Below are positions 16,232 to 26,010 of a stretch of DNA of 64,000 bases, piece by piece. Position numbers and translations under genes: made by a program. The first letter of the stretch is position 1; each line of letters opens with the position of its first letter. Source of the stretch: Amycolatopsis sp. CA-126428 (GTDB lineage: Bacteria > Actinomycetota > Actinomycetes > Mycobacteriales > Pseudonocardiaceae); the NCBI RefSeq assembly GCF_002904335.1, contig NZ_PPHF01000127.1:1-64000 (forward strand), written 5' to 3'. The notes below the pieces were generated by a model. That model was not told where the DNA came from and made no database searches. It was given only the letters and a program-made list of their open reading frames with translations.

Positions 16232-17776
16232 TCAGCCCGCGAACGGGCTGGCGTCGATCGTGCAGACCTTCCCCGCCGCGGGGAAGGTCCCCGAGATCAG
16301 GTAGTCCCGCTTGACCTGCTCGGTGCACGTGCTCGGCACGTACATCGAGGAGTGCCCGTAGCCCTCGGTCACGAACACGCGCGCCCGCGCCAGTTCCGCG
16401 GCGCCGTCGCGGGCGCCGGGCAGCGGGGTGGACGGGTCGTAGCGGTTGTTCAGCACCAGGATCTCCGCCGACGTCGGGCGGTTCCACGGGCCCGTGTAGC
16501 GGTCGGTGTCCTTCGCCTTCCAGTACGCGCAGCTCATCATGTCCAGCACGGCGATCCGGCCGAAGTACGGCACGCGCTGGTCTTCCGACTCGGCGTAGCG
16601 GCTGTAGATCGCCGGGTCGGTGGGGACGTCGCTGTCGGAGCACTGGATGGCGTTGAACGCTTCGGTCCGGTTCGAAACGTACTGCTCGCCCTTGACAGCC
16701 GCCGAACGCAGAGCCGGCGTGGCCGGCGCGTCGTAGAGCCGCTGCAGCAGCGCGGCGATGTCCGCCCAGCCCCGCGAGTCGGACAGGTCGGCCGCCGCGT
16801 TGATGATGCCCGAGTAGGTCCACGTCTCGCCGTCGCTGACGATGGGGGCCTGCTTGGCGCGCGCCGTGAGCGCCGCCCACTTCGCCTTCGGGTCACCCGA
16901 GGAGAACGCGCACTTCGGGCCCGCTTCCGTGCACAGCCGCAGGAACTGCTCGAAGGTCTGCGCGATGCCGGTCGCGACGTCCTGGCGAGTGTCCAGCGGC
17001 ACGCTCTTGCCGTTGCCGTTCTGCCCGGTCGAGTTGCCGGCGAAGTCCATCGTGCCGTCGAACACCATCGCCCGGATCCGGTTCGGGAACAGGTTCGCGT
17101 AGGTCGCGCCGAGCTGCGTTCCGTAGGAAATGCCGTGGTAGTTCAGCTTCGGGTCGCCGACCGCGCGGCGCAGCAACTCCAGGTCACGGGCGGTGTTGGC
17201 GGTGGAGACGTGCTCCAGGATCGGGCCCGCCTTCGCCGAGCAGCGGTCGGCGAGCTCCTTCGACTTGGCGTAGAAGGCCGCGTTGCCGCTCGGGTCGCCC
17301 GGCATCTCCGGGAACGACCCGAAGAAGTCCTGCTGCTCGGCCAGGGTGCCGAAGCACCGGACCGCCGTGCTGTTGGCGATCCCGCGCGGGTCCCACGAGA
17401 CCAGGTCGAACCGCGCGCGCAGTTCGTCGGAGAACAGCCACGGCCACTTGCCGCGCTCCCGCAGCCGCTGCAGGCCGGACGCGCCGGGCCCGCCGAAGTT
17501 GACGAACAGCGTGCCGATCCGGTGCGCGGGATCGGTGGCGGGCAGCTTGATCAGCGCCAGGTCGATCTGCGTGCCGGCCGGCCGGTCGTAGTCCAGCGGC
17601 ACGGATGCCTTGCCGCACTGGAATCCGTCCGCGCAGTCCGTCCAGCTCAGCTGCGGCGCCGGCACTGTGTCCACGGAGGCTGGTGCCGTGCCGATCGAGG
17701 CCGGTGCCGCGGACGCGACCGCCGGTCCCGCCGAGACGGCCATCGAGACACCGAGCGCGACGACGACGCCGCGCAC
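16232..17776 (-). CDS. Secreted alpha/beta hydrolase, tripeptidyl aminopeptidase-like
   Basis: A 514-residue exported alpha/beta hydrolase of the Streptomyces TAP/SlpD-type (peptidase S33-like). It has an N-terminal signal peptide (VRGVVVALGVSMAVSAGPAVASA, quoted only as far as needed), the oxyanion segment VNFGGPGASG, DPRG, the nucleophile elbow GISYGTQLG, a C-terminal TAP-like domain with LVLNNRYDPSTP (catalytic Asp) and EGYGHSS (catalytic His). Such enzymes trim N-terminal tripeptides or hydrolyse esters outside the cell. I prefer the GTG at 17776, which has GGGGGAGG five bases upstream, over the GTG at 17803. Confidence 0.85.
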   Translation of the reverse strand: MRGVVVALGVSMAVSAGPAVASAAPASIGTAPASVDTVPAPQLSWTDCADGFQCGKASVPLDYDRPAGTQIDLALIKLPATDPAHRIGTLFVNFGGPGASGLQRLRERGKWPWLFSDELRARFDLVSWDPRGIANSTAVRCFGTLAEQQDFFGSFPEMPGDPSGNAAFYAKSKELADRCSAKAGPILEHVSTANTARDLELLRRAVGDPKLNYHGISYGTQLGATYANLFPNRIRAMVFDGTMDFAGNSTGQNGNGKSVPLDTRQDVATGIAQTFEQFLRLCTEAGPKCAFSSGDPKAKWAALTARAKQAPIVSDGETWTYSGIINAAADLSDSRGWADIAALLQRLYDAPATPALRSAAVKGEQYVSNRTEAFNAIQCSDSDVPTDPAIYSRYAESEDQRVPYFGRIAVLDMMSCAYWKAKDTDRYTGPWNRPTSAEILVLNNRYDPSTPLPGARDGAAELARARVFVTEGYGHSSMYVPSTCTEQVKRDYLISGTFPAAGKVCTIDASPFAG

Positions 17777-17918
17777 GATGCCTCCCCCAGAAAGTCGACG
17801 CACGAAAAGTCCCTTCGGAGAGGAAAACGATCACTTCGCCTCCACAGACGCCGCATCGGCGGCGAGGTTGACTCCGGCGATCCAAAAGATCACTGGCCCC
17901 ACCGGCAGCACTTAGCTA

Positions 17919-17934
17919 TAGTGCTAGGTAACTA
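17919..17934. promoter_or_regulatory. Putative GntR operator
   Basis: TAGT-N8-ACTA inverted repeat in an AT-rich stretch just upstream of the GntR/ABC operon. YtrA-type GntR regulators commonly bind such sites and repress their own operon. Inferred from position. Confidence 0.4.
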
Positions 17935-17951
17935 GATAAATGGAGTTGCCC

Positions 17952-18343
17952 ATGATCGAGTTCAACCTGGACGCGAGGTCCGGCCTGTCGCCGTACCAGC
18001 AGCTGGTCCAGCAGGTGCGGCACGCGCTGCGCCTCGGCCTGTTGACCAAGGGGGACCAGCTCCCGAAGGTCAAGGACGTGGTCGCGAGCCTCGCGATCAA
18101 CCCGAACACCGTGCTGAAGGCCTACCGCGAACTGGAGCACGACGGCCTGGTCTCGGCCCGTCCCGGCGTCGGCACGTTCGTGACGGCGACGTTGAACGGC
18201 GGAGCGTCCTTCGCCGTGCTCGGACCGCTGCGGAGCGACCTGCGCCGCTGGCTTTCCCAGGCTCGCAAGGCGGGTCTCGACGAGGAGAGCATCGAAGCCT
18301 TGTTGATGTCCACGTTTCGCGACTCCGCCAGAGAGGACATAGC

Positions 18344-18347
<4 letters not shown>
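17952..18347 (+). CDS. GntR-family regulator, YtrA subfamily
   Basis: A 131-residue regulator with an N-terminal winged helix (SPYQQLVQQVRHALRLGLL ... LPKVKDVVASLAINPNTVLKAYRELEHDGLV in order) and a short two-helix C-terminal tail, as in the YtrA subfamily. These control adjacent ABC transporters in response to cell-envelope or other stress. I chose ATG 17952, six bases after GGAG; an ATG at 17940 is in frame. It overlaps the ATPase start by 4 nt. Confidence 0.88.
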
Positions 18348-19221
<874 letters not shown>

Positions 19222-19225
<4 letters not shown>

Positions 19226-20211
19226 CCTGGCTGACTTGGCGCCAGTTCCGCATGCCCGCACTGTCGGTGTTCGCCGGCCTGATCGCGATCGCCGTGGTGC
19301 TCGCGATCACCGGGCCGGACCTGGTCGGCCGCACCAACTTCTCCGACCAGGACACCCTCTTCACCGGCACGATCCTCGCGCTGTACCTGCTGCCCGCGGT
19401 GATCGGCGTCTTCTGGGGCGTCCCGATGATCACCCGCGAGCTGGAAAGCGGCACGCACAGCCTGGTGTGGAACCAGACCGTCACGCGCAAGCGGTGGCTC
19501 GCGACCAAGGTCGGGTTCGGGCTCCTCGCCGCGATGGTGGCGGCCGGGCTGCTCGGCTGGGCGGTGTCGTGGTGGGCGAGCCCGATCGACGCGCTTTCCG
19601 CCGTCCAGACCGACCGCGGCACGATGTCGCGCATGGCGCCGGTGGTGTTCGGGGCGCGCGGCATCGTCCCGATCGGCTACGCGGCCTTCGCCCTGGCGCT
19701 CGGGGTGGCGATCGGGATGCTGCTGCGGCGCACGGTGGCGGCGATGGCCGTCACGCTCGTCACGCTCGTCGCCGTGCTGCTCCTGGTGCCGAACTTCGTG
19801 CGGCCGTACCTGCTGCCGCCGCAGACGGAGACGATCGCGATCACCGGCGAGAACATCACGAACATCACCGGCGACGAAACCGGCGACATCCTGGAGATCG
19901 GCATGCGGCACCAGGCGGGTGCCTGGGTGCTGGCGAACGAGACCGTGGACCCGGCCGGGAACGTCGTCTCGCCGCTGCCGGACTTCGTGCAGACCTGCGT
20001 TCCGCGCCCCAGCCGCGATGCGGGCCCGCCGCCGCACGGCAGCCTCGAAGCGTGCATGGCCCAGCTGGGCACCCACGGCTACCAGCAGCGGCTGACCTAC
20101 CAGCCCGGCTCCCGGTTCTGGCCGCTGCAGTGGCTCGAACTGGCGCTCTACCTCGCCCTGACCGCCCTGCTCACCTGGTTCTGCTTCCGCCGTCTCCGCC
20201 ACCTGTCCTGA
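19222..20211 (+). CDS. ABC transporter permease
   Basis: A 329-residue integral membrane protein. About six hydrophobic segments can be seen: near residues 13-30, 52-70, 97-118, 150-170, 172-190 and 305-322, with a large extracytoplasmic region between the last two. It is the membrane partner of the ATPase upstream (4-nt overlap) in the GntR-controlled operon. It resembles the ABC-2 type permeases of such operons. The next gene follows after 22 bp in the same direction and may be cotranscribed. Confidence 0.88.
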
Positions 20212-20233
20212 CGAAATCCCGACTGGGGGAATC

Positions 20234-21340
20234 ATGCGCACTCTCGCGGTAGCCACCGCACTGACACTCACGTTGTCCGCGTCGCCCGCTTCGGCGGCCA
20301 CGACGCCCCACCTGCCCGCCCCGACCGGGCACCAGCCCGTCGGCGTCACCACACTGTCCCTCAAGGACACTTCACGGCCCGATCCCTGGGTGCCGACGGT
20401 GCCTTACCGGGAGCTGATGGTCTCGGTCTTCTACCCGGCGACCTCGGCGAACGGGCCGAAGAAGCAGTACATGACCCCGCTCGAGTCGGAACGCAACCTC
20501 GAACGGGAGAACATCCCGGGCCTGTCCCTCGACATCCTCAGCACGGTCCGGACGAACGCCGTCGTCGACGCGAGGCCGGCCGGGCGGTGGCACAGCCTGC
20601 CGCTGGTCGTGCTGTCCCCGGGCTGGACCCAGCCGCGGGCGACGCTCACCGCGCTGGCCGAGGAGCTGGCCAGCCGCGGGTACGCCGTGGCGGCGATCGA
20701 CCACACCTACGAGAACCGCGCCACGACCTTCCCCGACGGCCACGTCACCGGCTGCGCCGCCTGCGAAGTCGACGAACAGCCCGGGTTCTGGGAGAAGTTC
20801 GCGCAGGTCCGCACGAAGGACACGTCGTTCGTGCTGGACGAGCTGCTGCGCTCGCGGTGGGGCGCGCTGATCGACCCGCAGCGGATCGGCATGACCGGCC
20901 ACTCCGCGGGCGGCGCGGTCACCACCCAGGCGATGCTGGCCGACCCCCGGATCCGCGCGGGAGCCGACCTGGACGGCAGCGTCCACGTCCCGATCCCGGC
21001 GTCCGGGCTGTCCCGGCCGTTCATGTTCGTGGGCCGCGCGGACGACTACACGCCGGGCGCGGAGGGTCCCTACGACGACTGGGAAACCGACTGGACCCAC
21101 CTGACCGGCTGGAAGCGCTGGATCATGGTCTCCGGCACGGTGCACGCGTCGTTCACCGACCTCGGCGTGCTCGCCGGCCAGCTGGGTGTCGACATCGGCG
21201 ACTCGATCGACCCCTACCGCGCGCTGGCCATCACGCGGACGTACGTAAGCGCTTTCTTCGACCTGAACCTGCGCTGCCGCCCGCAGCCGCTGCTGGCCGC
21301 GCCCTCGCCCGCTTACCCGGAAGTGACGTTCATCGGATGA
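20234..21340 (+). CDS. Secreted alpha/beta hydrolase, PAF-acetylhydrolase-like
   Basis: A 368-residue exported lipase/esterase. The signal peptide ends near ASAAT (about 22). The mature part shows the PAF-acetylhydrolase-like order: SVFYPATS, LVVLSPGW, Ser224 in GHSAGG, an Asp in DLDGS, and the His in TVHASFTD. Cys residues in GCAACEVDE may form a disulphide. It is 22 bp after the ABC permease and overlaps the next, homologous gene by 4 nt (ATGA). The natural substrate is unknown; short-chain phospholipids, lipids or polyesters are possible. Confidence 0.85.
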   Translation: MRTLAVATALTLTLSASPASAATTPHLPAPTGHQPVGVTTLSLKDTSRPDPWVPTVPYRELMVSVFYPATSANGPKKQYMTPLESERNLERENIPGLSLDILSTVRTNAVVDARPAGRWHSLPLVVLSPGWTQPRATLTALAEELASRGYAVAAIDHTYENRATTFPDGHVTGCAACEVDEQPGFWEKFAQVRTKDTSFVLDELLRSRWGALIDPQRIGMTGHSAGGAVTTQAMLADPRIRAGADLDGSVHVPIPASGLSRPFMFVGRADDYTPGAEGPYDDWETDWTHLTGWKRWIMVSGTVHASFTDLGVLAGQLGVDIGDSIDPYRALAITRTYVSAFFDLNLRCRPQPLLAAPSPAYPEVTFIG

Positions 21341-23274
21341 GAATCAAGAGTCTCATGGTCATCACCGCGCTCACCCTCGCCTTGACATCGCCCGCCGCAT
21401 CGGCGGCCCCGGCGCTCACGCTGGCGAAACCGACCGGCGACCGGCCGGTGGGCACGACATCGCCACCGGACCTCCCGGCGTCCCTGTTCTACCCCACGGT
21501 TTCCCCGGCCGGGCCGAAGTCGCACTTCATGACCGAGGCCGAGGCGAAAGCCGTCCTCGACCAGGACGGCATCACCGGCGTGGCGCCGTCGGTCCTGGCC
21601 GGCATCCGCACGGATTCGGTGCTGAACGCCCCGCCGGCCGGGCAGCGCCTGCCGCTGGTCATCCTCGACCCGGGGGCCGGGCGGCCGCGCGGCGAACTCA
21701 CGTCGCTGGCGGAGGACCTGGCGAGTCACGGCACGCTCGTCGCCGTGGCCGCCCGGGCCGGCGAGGACGTGGCCGTCTCGGCCGTGCTGGACTCGCTGCT
21801 CCGGTCGAAGTGGGCGGCGCTGGTCGATCCCGCCCGGATCGGCCTGGCCGGGACCGCCGCGGGTGTGCCGGCCGCGATGGCGGCCGACCCGCGGCTCAAG
21901 GCCGGGGCGACCATCGACGGCCCGGCGGAGGACCCGCTGCCCGCCGCGCTCGACCGGCCGGTCCTGTTCCTGGGCCGGGCGAACGCTCCGGGTGACGCCA
22001 CCTGGAAGCAGCTCACGGGCTGGAAGCGCTGGCTCACCGTGGCCGGCACGGCGCACCCGTCGTTCACCGACCTCGGCCTGGTGGGCGAGCAGCTGGGCCT
22101 CGACTTCGGCGCGACCACCCCGGCGGTGCGCGGCCAGGCGATCACCGCGGCGTACGTCCGGGCGTTCTTCGACCAGCACCTGCGCGGCCAGCCGCAGCCG
22201 CTGCTGGACCAGCCGTCCCCGCGGCACCCGGAGGTCGCCTTCGCCCGGACGTCGACGCCGTACCTGCCCGCCCCGAGCGGCGACCGGCCGGTGGGCAGCA
22301 CGGCGGTGTACTTGAAGGACACTTCGCGCCCCGACCCGTGGGTGCCTTCGGTGCCCTACCGCGAACTGATGGTTTCGCTCTTCTACCCCACCGCTTCGGC
22401 GAAGGGCCCGAAGACGCAGTACCTGACCCCGGCGGAGTCCGCGGCGTTGCTGCAGGACAGCGGCCTGGACGTGGCCCCGGACCTGCTCGCGGGGATGGTG
22501 ACCAACTCCGTCGCCGAAGCGCGGCCGGCCGGGCGCGGGCTGCCGCTGATCGTGCTTTCGCCCGGCTACACGAAACCCCGCGCCACGCTGACCGCGCTGG
22601 CCGAGGACCTGGCGAGCCACGGGTACGCCGTCGCGCTGGTCGGCCACACCTACGAGAACGCCGGGCAGAGCTTCCCGGACGGCCGCTTCGCCGGGTGCGC
22701 GTCCTGCGAAGTGCCGCACGACAACCCGTTCTGGCAGAAGCTGGAGCGGGGCCGGGCCGCCGACGTGTCGTTCGTGCTGGACTCGCTGACGCAGTCGAAG
22801 AAGTGGGCGCCGTTGATCGACGCGTCCCGGATCGGCATGGCCGGGCATTCCATGGGCGGCGCGAGCACGATCCCCGCGATGGTCGCCGACAGCCGGATCA
22901 AGGCCGGGATCGACATCGACGGGACGACCGAGCTCCCGCTCACCGCGCCGGGGCTGGCGCGGCCGTTCATGTTCGTCAACCACGAGCACGTGCCGAAGTG
23001 CGCGCCGGGGAACGTGCCGTGGGAGCGGGACTACGCGCAGATGACCGGGTGGAAGCGGTGGATCGAGGTGGCGGGCACGCAGCACGCGTCGTTCACCGAC
23101 GTCGGGCTGCTGGCCGAGGAGTTCGGCGTCCCCATCGGCGGCCCGAACGCGGCGGTGCGGGCCCAGGAGATCACCCGGGCGTACGTGAACGCGTTCTTCG
23201 ACCGGCACTTGCGGGGCGAAGCGCGGCCCGTGCTCGATCAGCCGGGTTACCCGGAAGTCTCGTTCTGCCGCTGA
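21337..23274 (+). CDS. Two-domain secreted hydrolase, first domain lacks its nucleophile
   Basis: A 645-residue exported protein made of two tandem copies of the PAF-acetylhydrolase-like fold found in the preceding gene. Domain 1 (about 25-305) has lost the active-site Ser: GHSxGG is replaced by GTAAG at 172-176, with Ala174 at the nucleophile position, and the loop with the TYEN...CAACE segment is deleted, though the Asp (TIDGPAED) and His (TAHPSFTD) regions remain. Domain 2 (about 306-645) is intact: Ser505 in GHSMGG, Asp in DIDGT, His in TQHASFTD. The boundary reads STPYLPAPSGDRPVG, like the mature start of the upstream protein. It looks like gene duplication and fusion, with one domain becoming a non-catalytic partner. 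Starts at ATG overlapping the previous stop. Confidence 0.85.
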   Translation: MRIKSLMVITALTLALTSPAASAAPALTLAKPTGDRPVGTTSPPDLPASLFYPTVSPAGPKSHFMTEAEAKAVLDQDGITGVAPSVLAGIRTDSVLNAPPAGQRLPLVILDPGAGRPRGELTSLAEDLASHGTLVAVAARAGEDVAVSAVLDSLLRSKWAALVDPARIGLAGTAAGVPAAMAADPRLKAGATIDGPAEDPLPAALDRPVLFLGRANAPGDATWKQLTGWKRWLTVAGTAHPSFTDLGLVGEQLGLDFGATTPAVRGQAITAAYVRAFFDQHLRGQPQPLLDQPSPRHPEVAFARTSTPYLPAPSGDRPVGSTAVYLKDTSRPDPWVPSVPYRELMVSLFYPTASAKGPKTQYLTPAESAALLQDSGLDVAPDLLAGMVTNSVAEARPAGRGLPLIVLSPGYTKPRATLTALAEDLASHGYAVALVGHTYENAGQSFPDGRFAGCASCEVPHDNPFWQKLERGRAADVSFVLDSLTQSKKWAPLIDASRIGMAGHSMGGASTIPAMVADSRIKAGIDIDGTTELPLTAPGLARPFMFVNHEHVPKCAPGNVPWERDYAQMTGWKRWIEVAGTQHASFTDVGLLAEEFGVPIGGPNAAVRAQEITRAYVNAFFDRHLRGEARPVLDQPGYPEVSFCR

Positions 23275-23324
23275 CACCGCGGAAGCGGCGCACTGGGGGT
23301 GCGCCGCTTCCGCCGTGTCGTCGG

Positions 23325-24236
23325 TCAGTGGTCGAGGCCGAGGAACGAAATCGCGTACGCCAGCTGGCCGGTCAGCGGCAGCTGGTGCCCGACGCCGGCG
23401 ACGCTGACCGCCTCCACCGTGGCCTGGGTACTCGTGGTGCCGTACCGGGTGCGCGTCCACGACGACTGCGGGTGGTCGGTGAACGCCGGTGTCTGGCTCA
23501 ACCCGTTCAGGTTGGTCCACTGCTTGATCTCTTCACCGAAGTTCGGGTACGACAGCGTCGTGTCGGTGGTGCCGTGCCACAGCTGCATCCGCGGGTAGCG
23601 GCCGGTGTAGCCCGGGTACATCGACCGGGCCAGATCGCCCCACTGCTGCGCGGTCTTGATCGACTTCCCGCCGGAGCAGGTGCTGTTCCACAGCGAGCCG
23701 TTCGTGGTGGCGAAGCACCCGGCGGGCACGCCGGAGAACGCCGAAGCCGCCGAGAACACGTCGGGGTACTGGGCGGCCAGCACGTTCGTCATCATCGCCC
23801 CGGAGGAGAACCCGCTGGCGACGACCCGCGCCGGATCGACGTTGTAGCGGGACTTGGCGTAGGCGACCATCGACATGATCCCGGTCGAGTCCCCGCCGCC
23901 GCCCCGCCGCAACGCGTTCGGCGTCGAGACGTCGAAGCACTTTTCGCTCCGGGTCGCCTCCGGCAGCACGATGACGTACCCGTACCGGTCGGCCGCGGTG
24001 ACGTAGTCCTTGCCGTTCCAGCCGAAGATCGAGCTCGCCGAGCCGCCGCAGTAGTGCACCAGCACCAGCAGGGCGGGCTTGGCCGCCACCCGGTCGGGGA
24101 CGTAGACGTACATGTTCAGGTTCGTCGGGTTGGTGCCGAAGCCGGTCACCCTGGTCAGCGCGGCCGCTTGGGCGGGCGAGGCCAGGCCGGTGACCAGGAC
24201 CACCAGGGCCAGGAGGACACCGAGCATGCGTTTCAT
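23325..24236 (-). CDS. Secreted CE1/PHB-depolymerase-type esterase
   Basis: A 303-residue exported esterase. The signal peptide ends near AQAAA (about 25). The fold is that of feruloyl/acetylxylan esterases and short-chain PHA depolymerases: LVLVHYCGGSAS, GFSSGAMMTNVL with Ser144, LWHGTTDTTLSY with the Asp and VAGVGHQLP with the His. With Cys pairs and the neighbouring SGNH esterase, acetylxylan or acetylated polysaccharide de-esterification seems likeliest. It lies 12 bp after the SGNH gene, so both are probably one transcript. Confidence 0.85.
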   Translation of the reverse strand: MKRMLGVLLALVVLVTGLASPAQAAALTRVTGFGTNPTNLNMYVYVPDRVAAKPALLVLVHYCGGSASSIFGWNGKDYVTAADRYGYVIVLPEATRSEKCFDVSTPNALRRGGGGDSTGIMSMVAYAKSRYNVDPARVVASGFSSGAMMTNVLAAQYPDVFSAASAFSGVPAGCFATTNGSLWNSTCSGGKSIKTAQQWGDLARSMYPGYTGRYPRMQLWHGTTDTTLSYPNFGEEIKQWTNLNGLSQTPAFTDHPQSSWTRTRYGTTSTQATVEAVSVAGVGHQLPLTGQLAYAISFLGLDH

Positions 24237-24248
24237 CGCTGATCTCCT

Positions 24249-24959
24249 TTACGCAGCGGCGGCATGCGGGTTGCCGATGCTGCCCGGGACCGACCGCAGG
24301 GCGGTGTACCAGACGGCCGCCATCTTGTCGTAGCCGGCGGCGTTCGGGTGGACGCCGTCGGGGAGCTCGGCGGTGGACACCGCGCCGTGCATGTCCACCA
24401 GGTGCACGCGCTTGCCGGCGTTCACCTTGCCCTGCACGATCCCGGGCAGCGCGTTGTTGAACGTCCGCACGGCGGCGTCCCCGCTCGCCCACCCGATCGG
24501 GATGAGCTGCGCGACGAAGACGTCGGCGTTCGGCGCGGCGGCGGTGAGGTGGTCGATGAGCGTGGACAGCCGGCCGGGCGCGCCGCCGACGTTGTAGTTC
24601 TGCAGCACGTCGTTGGTGCCGATGTGCAGCAGCACCGAGCGCGGGTTGTAGGTCCGCATCCAGCCGGTGACGTTCGCGTCGATCTGGTCGATGCGCCAGC
24701 CGGGGTGCCCTTCGTGGTCGTGGTCCCACAGGCCGGCGGGCCCGTTGAACTGCGAACCGACGAAGTCGTTGGTGTAGCGGCCCGCGGCCAGGCGCTGCCA
24801 CAGGCCGATCCGGTACCCGCCCGGCACGCCGGTGCCGTAGGTGATCGAGTCGCCCAGCGGCATGATCCGCACGCCGCCGTTCGATTCCGCATCGGCGACA
24901 CCGGTCAGGCCGGTGAACGCGATCGTCAGGGCCGCCGCGGCGGCCAGGAACCTTTTCAT
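24249..24959 (-). CDS. Secreted SGNH/GDSL hydrolase
   Basis: A 236-residue exported esterase. The signal peptide ends near ADAES (25). SGNH blocks are clear: block I PLGDSITYG with Ser38, block III with IGTNDVLQN, and the catalytic Asp/His in PDGVHPN. The family removes acetyl groups from xylan, rhamnogalacturonan and other polymers. Start ATG 24959 follows GAGGAGGA. It heads a two-gene transcript with the CE1 esterase behind three CGAAA-type boxes and a LacI-like site. Confidence 0.88.
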   Translation of the reverse strand: MKRFLAAAAALTIAFTGLTGVADAESNGGVRIMPLGDSITYGTGVPGGYRIGLWQRLAAGRYTNDFVGSQFNGPAGLWDHDHEGHPGWRIDQIDANVTGWMRTYNPRSVLLHIGTNDVLQNYNVGGAPGRLSTLIDHLTAAAPNADVFVAQLIPIGWASGDAAVRTFNNALPGIVQGKVNAGKRVHLVDMHGAVSTAELPDGVHPNAAGYDKMAAVWYTALRSVPGSIGNPHAAAA

Positions 24960-25067
24960 CGTCCTCCTCCTCAACAATTCTTCGGCGCGATCCGGCCGCC
25001 CGCGTGGGAAATGTCGCTGTTGGCCGAGTAGGCGGCGATGCTGTGCGTGGCAACGGACGGTGGCGGC

Positions 25068-25117
25068 CGAAACTTTCGCCGGCGGATCCGAAATTCGACG
25101 AATTCCCGAAACTTTCG
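25068..25117. promoter_or_regulatory. Three CGAAA/TTTCG boxes upstream of the esterase operon
   Basis: CGAAACTTTCG occurs at 25068-25078 and 25107-25117, and a shorter CGAAATTCG at 25089-25097, so boxes are about 20 bp apart. CGAAA-type inverted repeats have been reported in promoters of Streptomyces xylanase genes. Their regulator is not in the window. Confidence 0.6.
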
Positions 25118-25124
25118 CTTTTGC

Positions 25125-25138
25125 TGTTAGCGATAACA
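25125..25138. promoter_or_regulatory. LacI-type operator-like palindrome
   Basis: TGTTAGCGATAACA has perfect TGTTA/TAACA arms and a near-symmetric GCGA core, the general form of LacI-family operators. It lies just upstream of the CGAAA boxes and may add sugar-specific control. Confidence 0.45.
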
Positions 25139-25204
25139 ATCGATTGTCGGCGACAGCTTAAACCCGCACGGCACCGGATGACAACGGTCGCAATACCGGT
25201 CGGC

Positions 25205-25984
25205 TCACCAGTTCGGGTGCGTGGTGACGCCGCCGTCGACGACGAGGTCGTGGCCGGTGATCCAGGACGCCAGCGGGGAGGCCAGGAACACGCACGCGTT
25301 GCCGACGTCGGCGGGCGTGCCCAGCCGGCCCAGCGGTGCCGCGCGGTGCCACCGCTCGACCCCCTCCGGCCAGTCCTCGGCCAGCCCCGGCCGGGCGATC
25401 AGCCCGGGCGACACCGTGTTGACGCGGATCCCGCGCGGCCCGTACTCCAGCGCCGCGCCGCGGGCGTGCATGACCAGCGCCGCCTTGGCCGCGCTGTAGT
25501 GGACGTGGCCGGGCGCCGGCTGCCGGGCCTCGATCGAGGCGATGTGCGTGACGCTCCCGCCGTCGCCCATCAGCCGGGCCGCGGCCTGGGTGCAGGAGAA
25601 CGCGCTGGTCAAGGTGGCCTCCAGCATGGCCCGCCAGCGCTGGACCGTCAGCCCCTCGAGGGCTTCGACCGGCTGGATGCCGGCGTTGTTCACCAGCGCG
25701 TCGAGCCGGCCGCCCCACTCCGCGACGGCGTCGAGCAGGGTGTGGTCTCCGGTGAGTTCGGCGGCGAACGCGCGGGCCCGCCCACCGGCGGCTTCGATCG
25801 CCGCGACGACGTCGCCGGCCGCCCCGGGACGGCGGTGGTGCACCGCCACGGCCGCGCCCGCCTCGGCGAACCGGAGCGCGATCCCGTGGCCGATCACCCC
25901 GGAAGCGCCGGTCACGCAGGCGATCGTGCCGGACAGGTCGGGCAGGCCGGGCGCGGGAGACACCGGCCGATCGTAGCTGCGCAC
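25205..25984 (-). CDS. Short-chain dehydrogenase/reductase
   Basis: A 259-residue classical SDR. It has the cofactor motif TGASGVIGHG, NNAG, a Ser in HIAS, the catalytic YSAAK and the C-terminal VVDGGVTTHP. The HHRRPG after strand 2 suggests NADP(H) preference. Substrate unknown. GTG 25984 is used here, but a second GTG at 25963 is equally possible. It is divergent from the ferritin gene with a very short spacer. Confidence 0.85.
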   Translation of the reverse strand: MRSYDRPVSPAPGLPDLSGTIACVTGASGVIGHGIALRFAEAGAAVAVHHRRPGAAGDVVAAIEAAGGRARAFAAELTGDHTLLDAVAEWGGRLDALVNNAGIQPVEALEGLTVQRWRAMLEATLTSAFSCTQAAARLMGDGGSVTHIASIEARQPAPGHVHYSAAKAALVMHARGAALEYGPRGIRVNTVSPGLIARPGLAEDWPEGVERWHRAAPLGRLGTPADVGNACVFLASPLASWITGHDLVVDGGVTTHPNW

Positions 25985-26010
25985 CCCGGATCCGTCGTAG
26001 GTTGTCGGAC

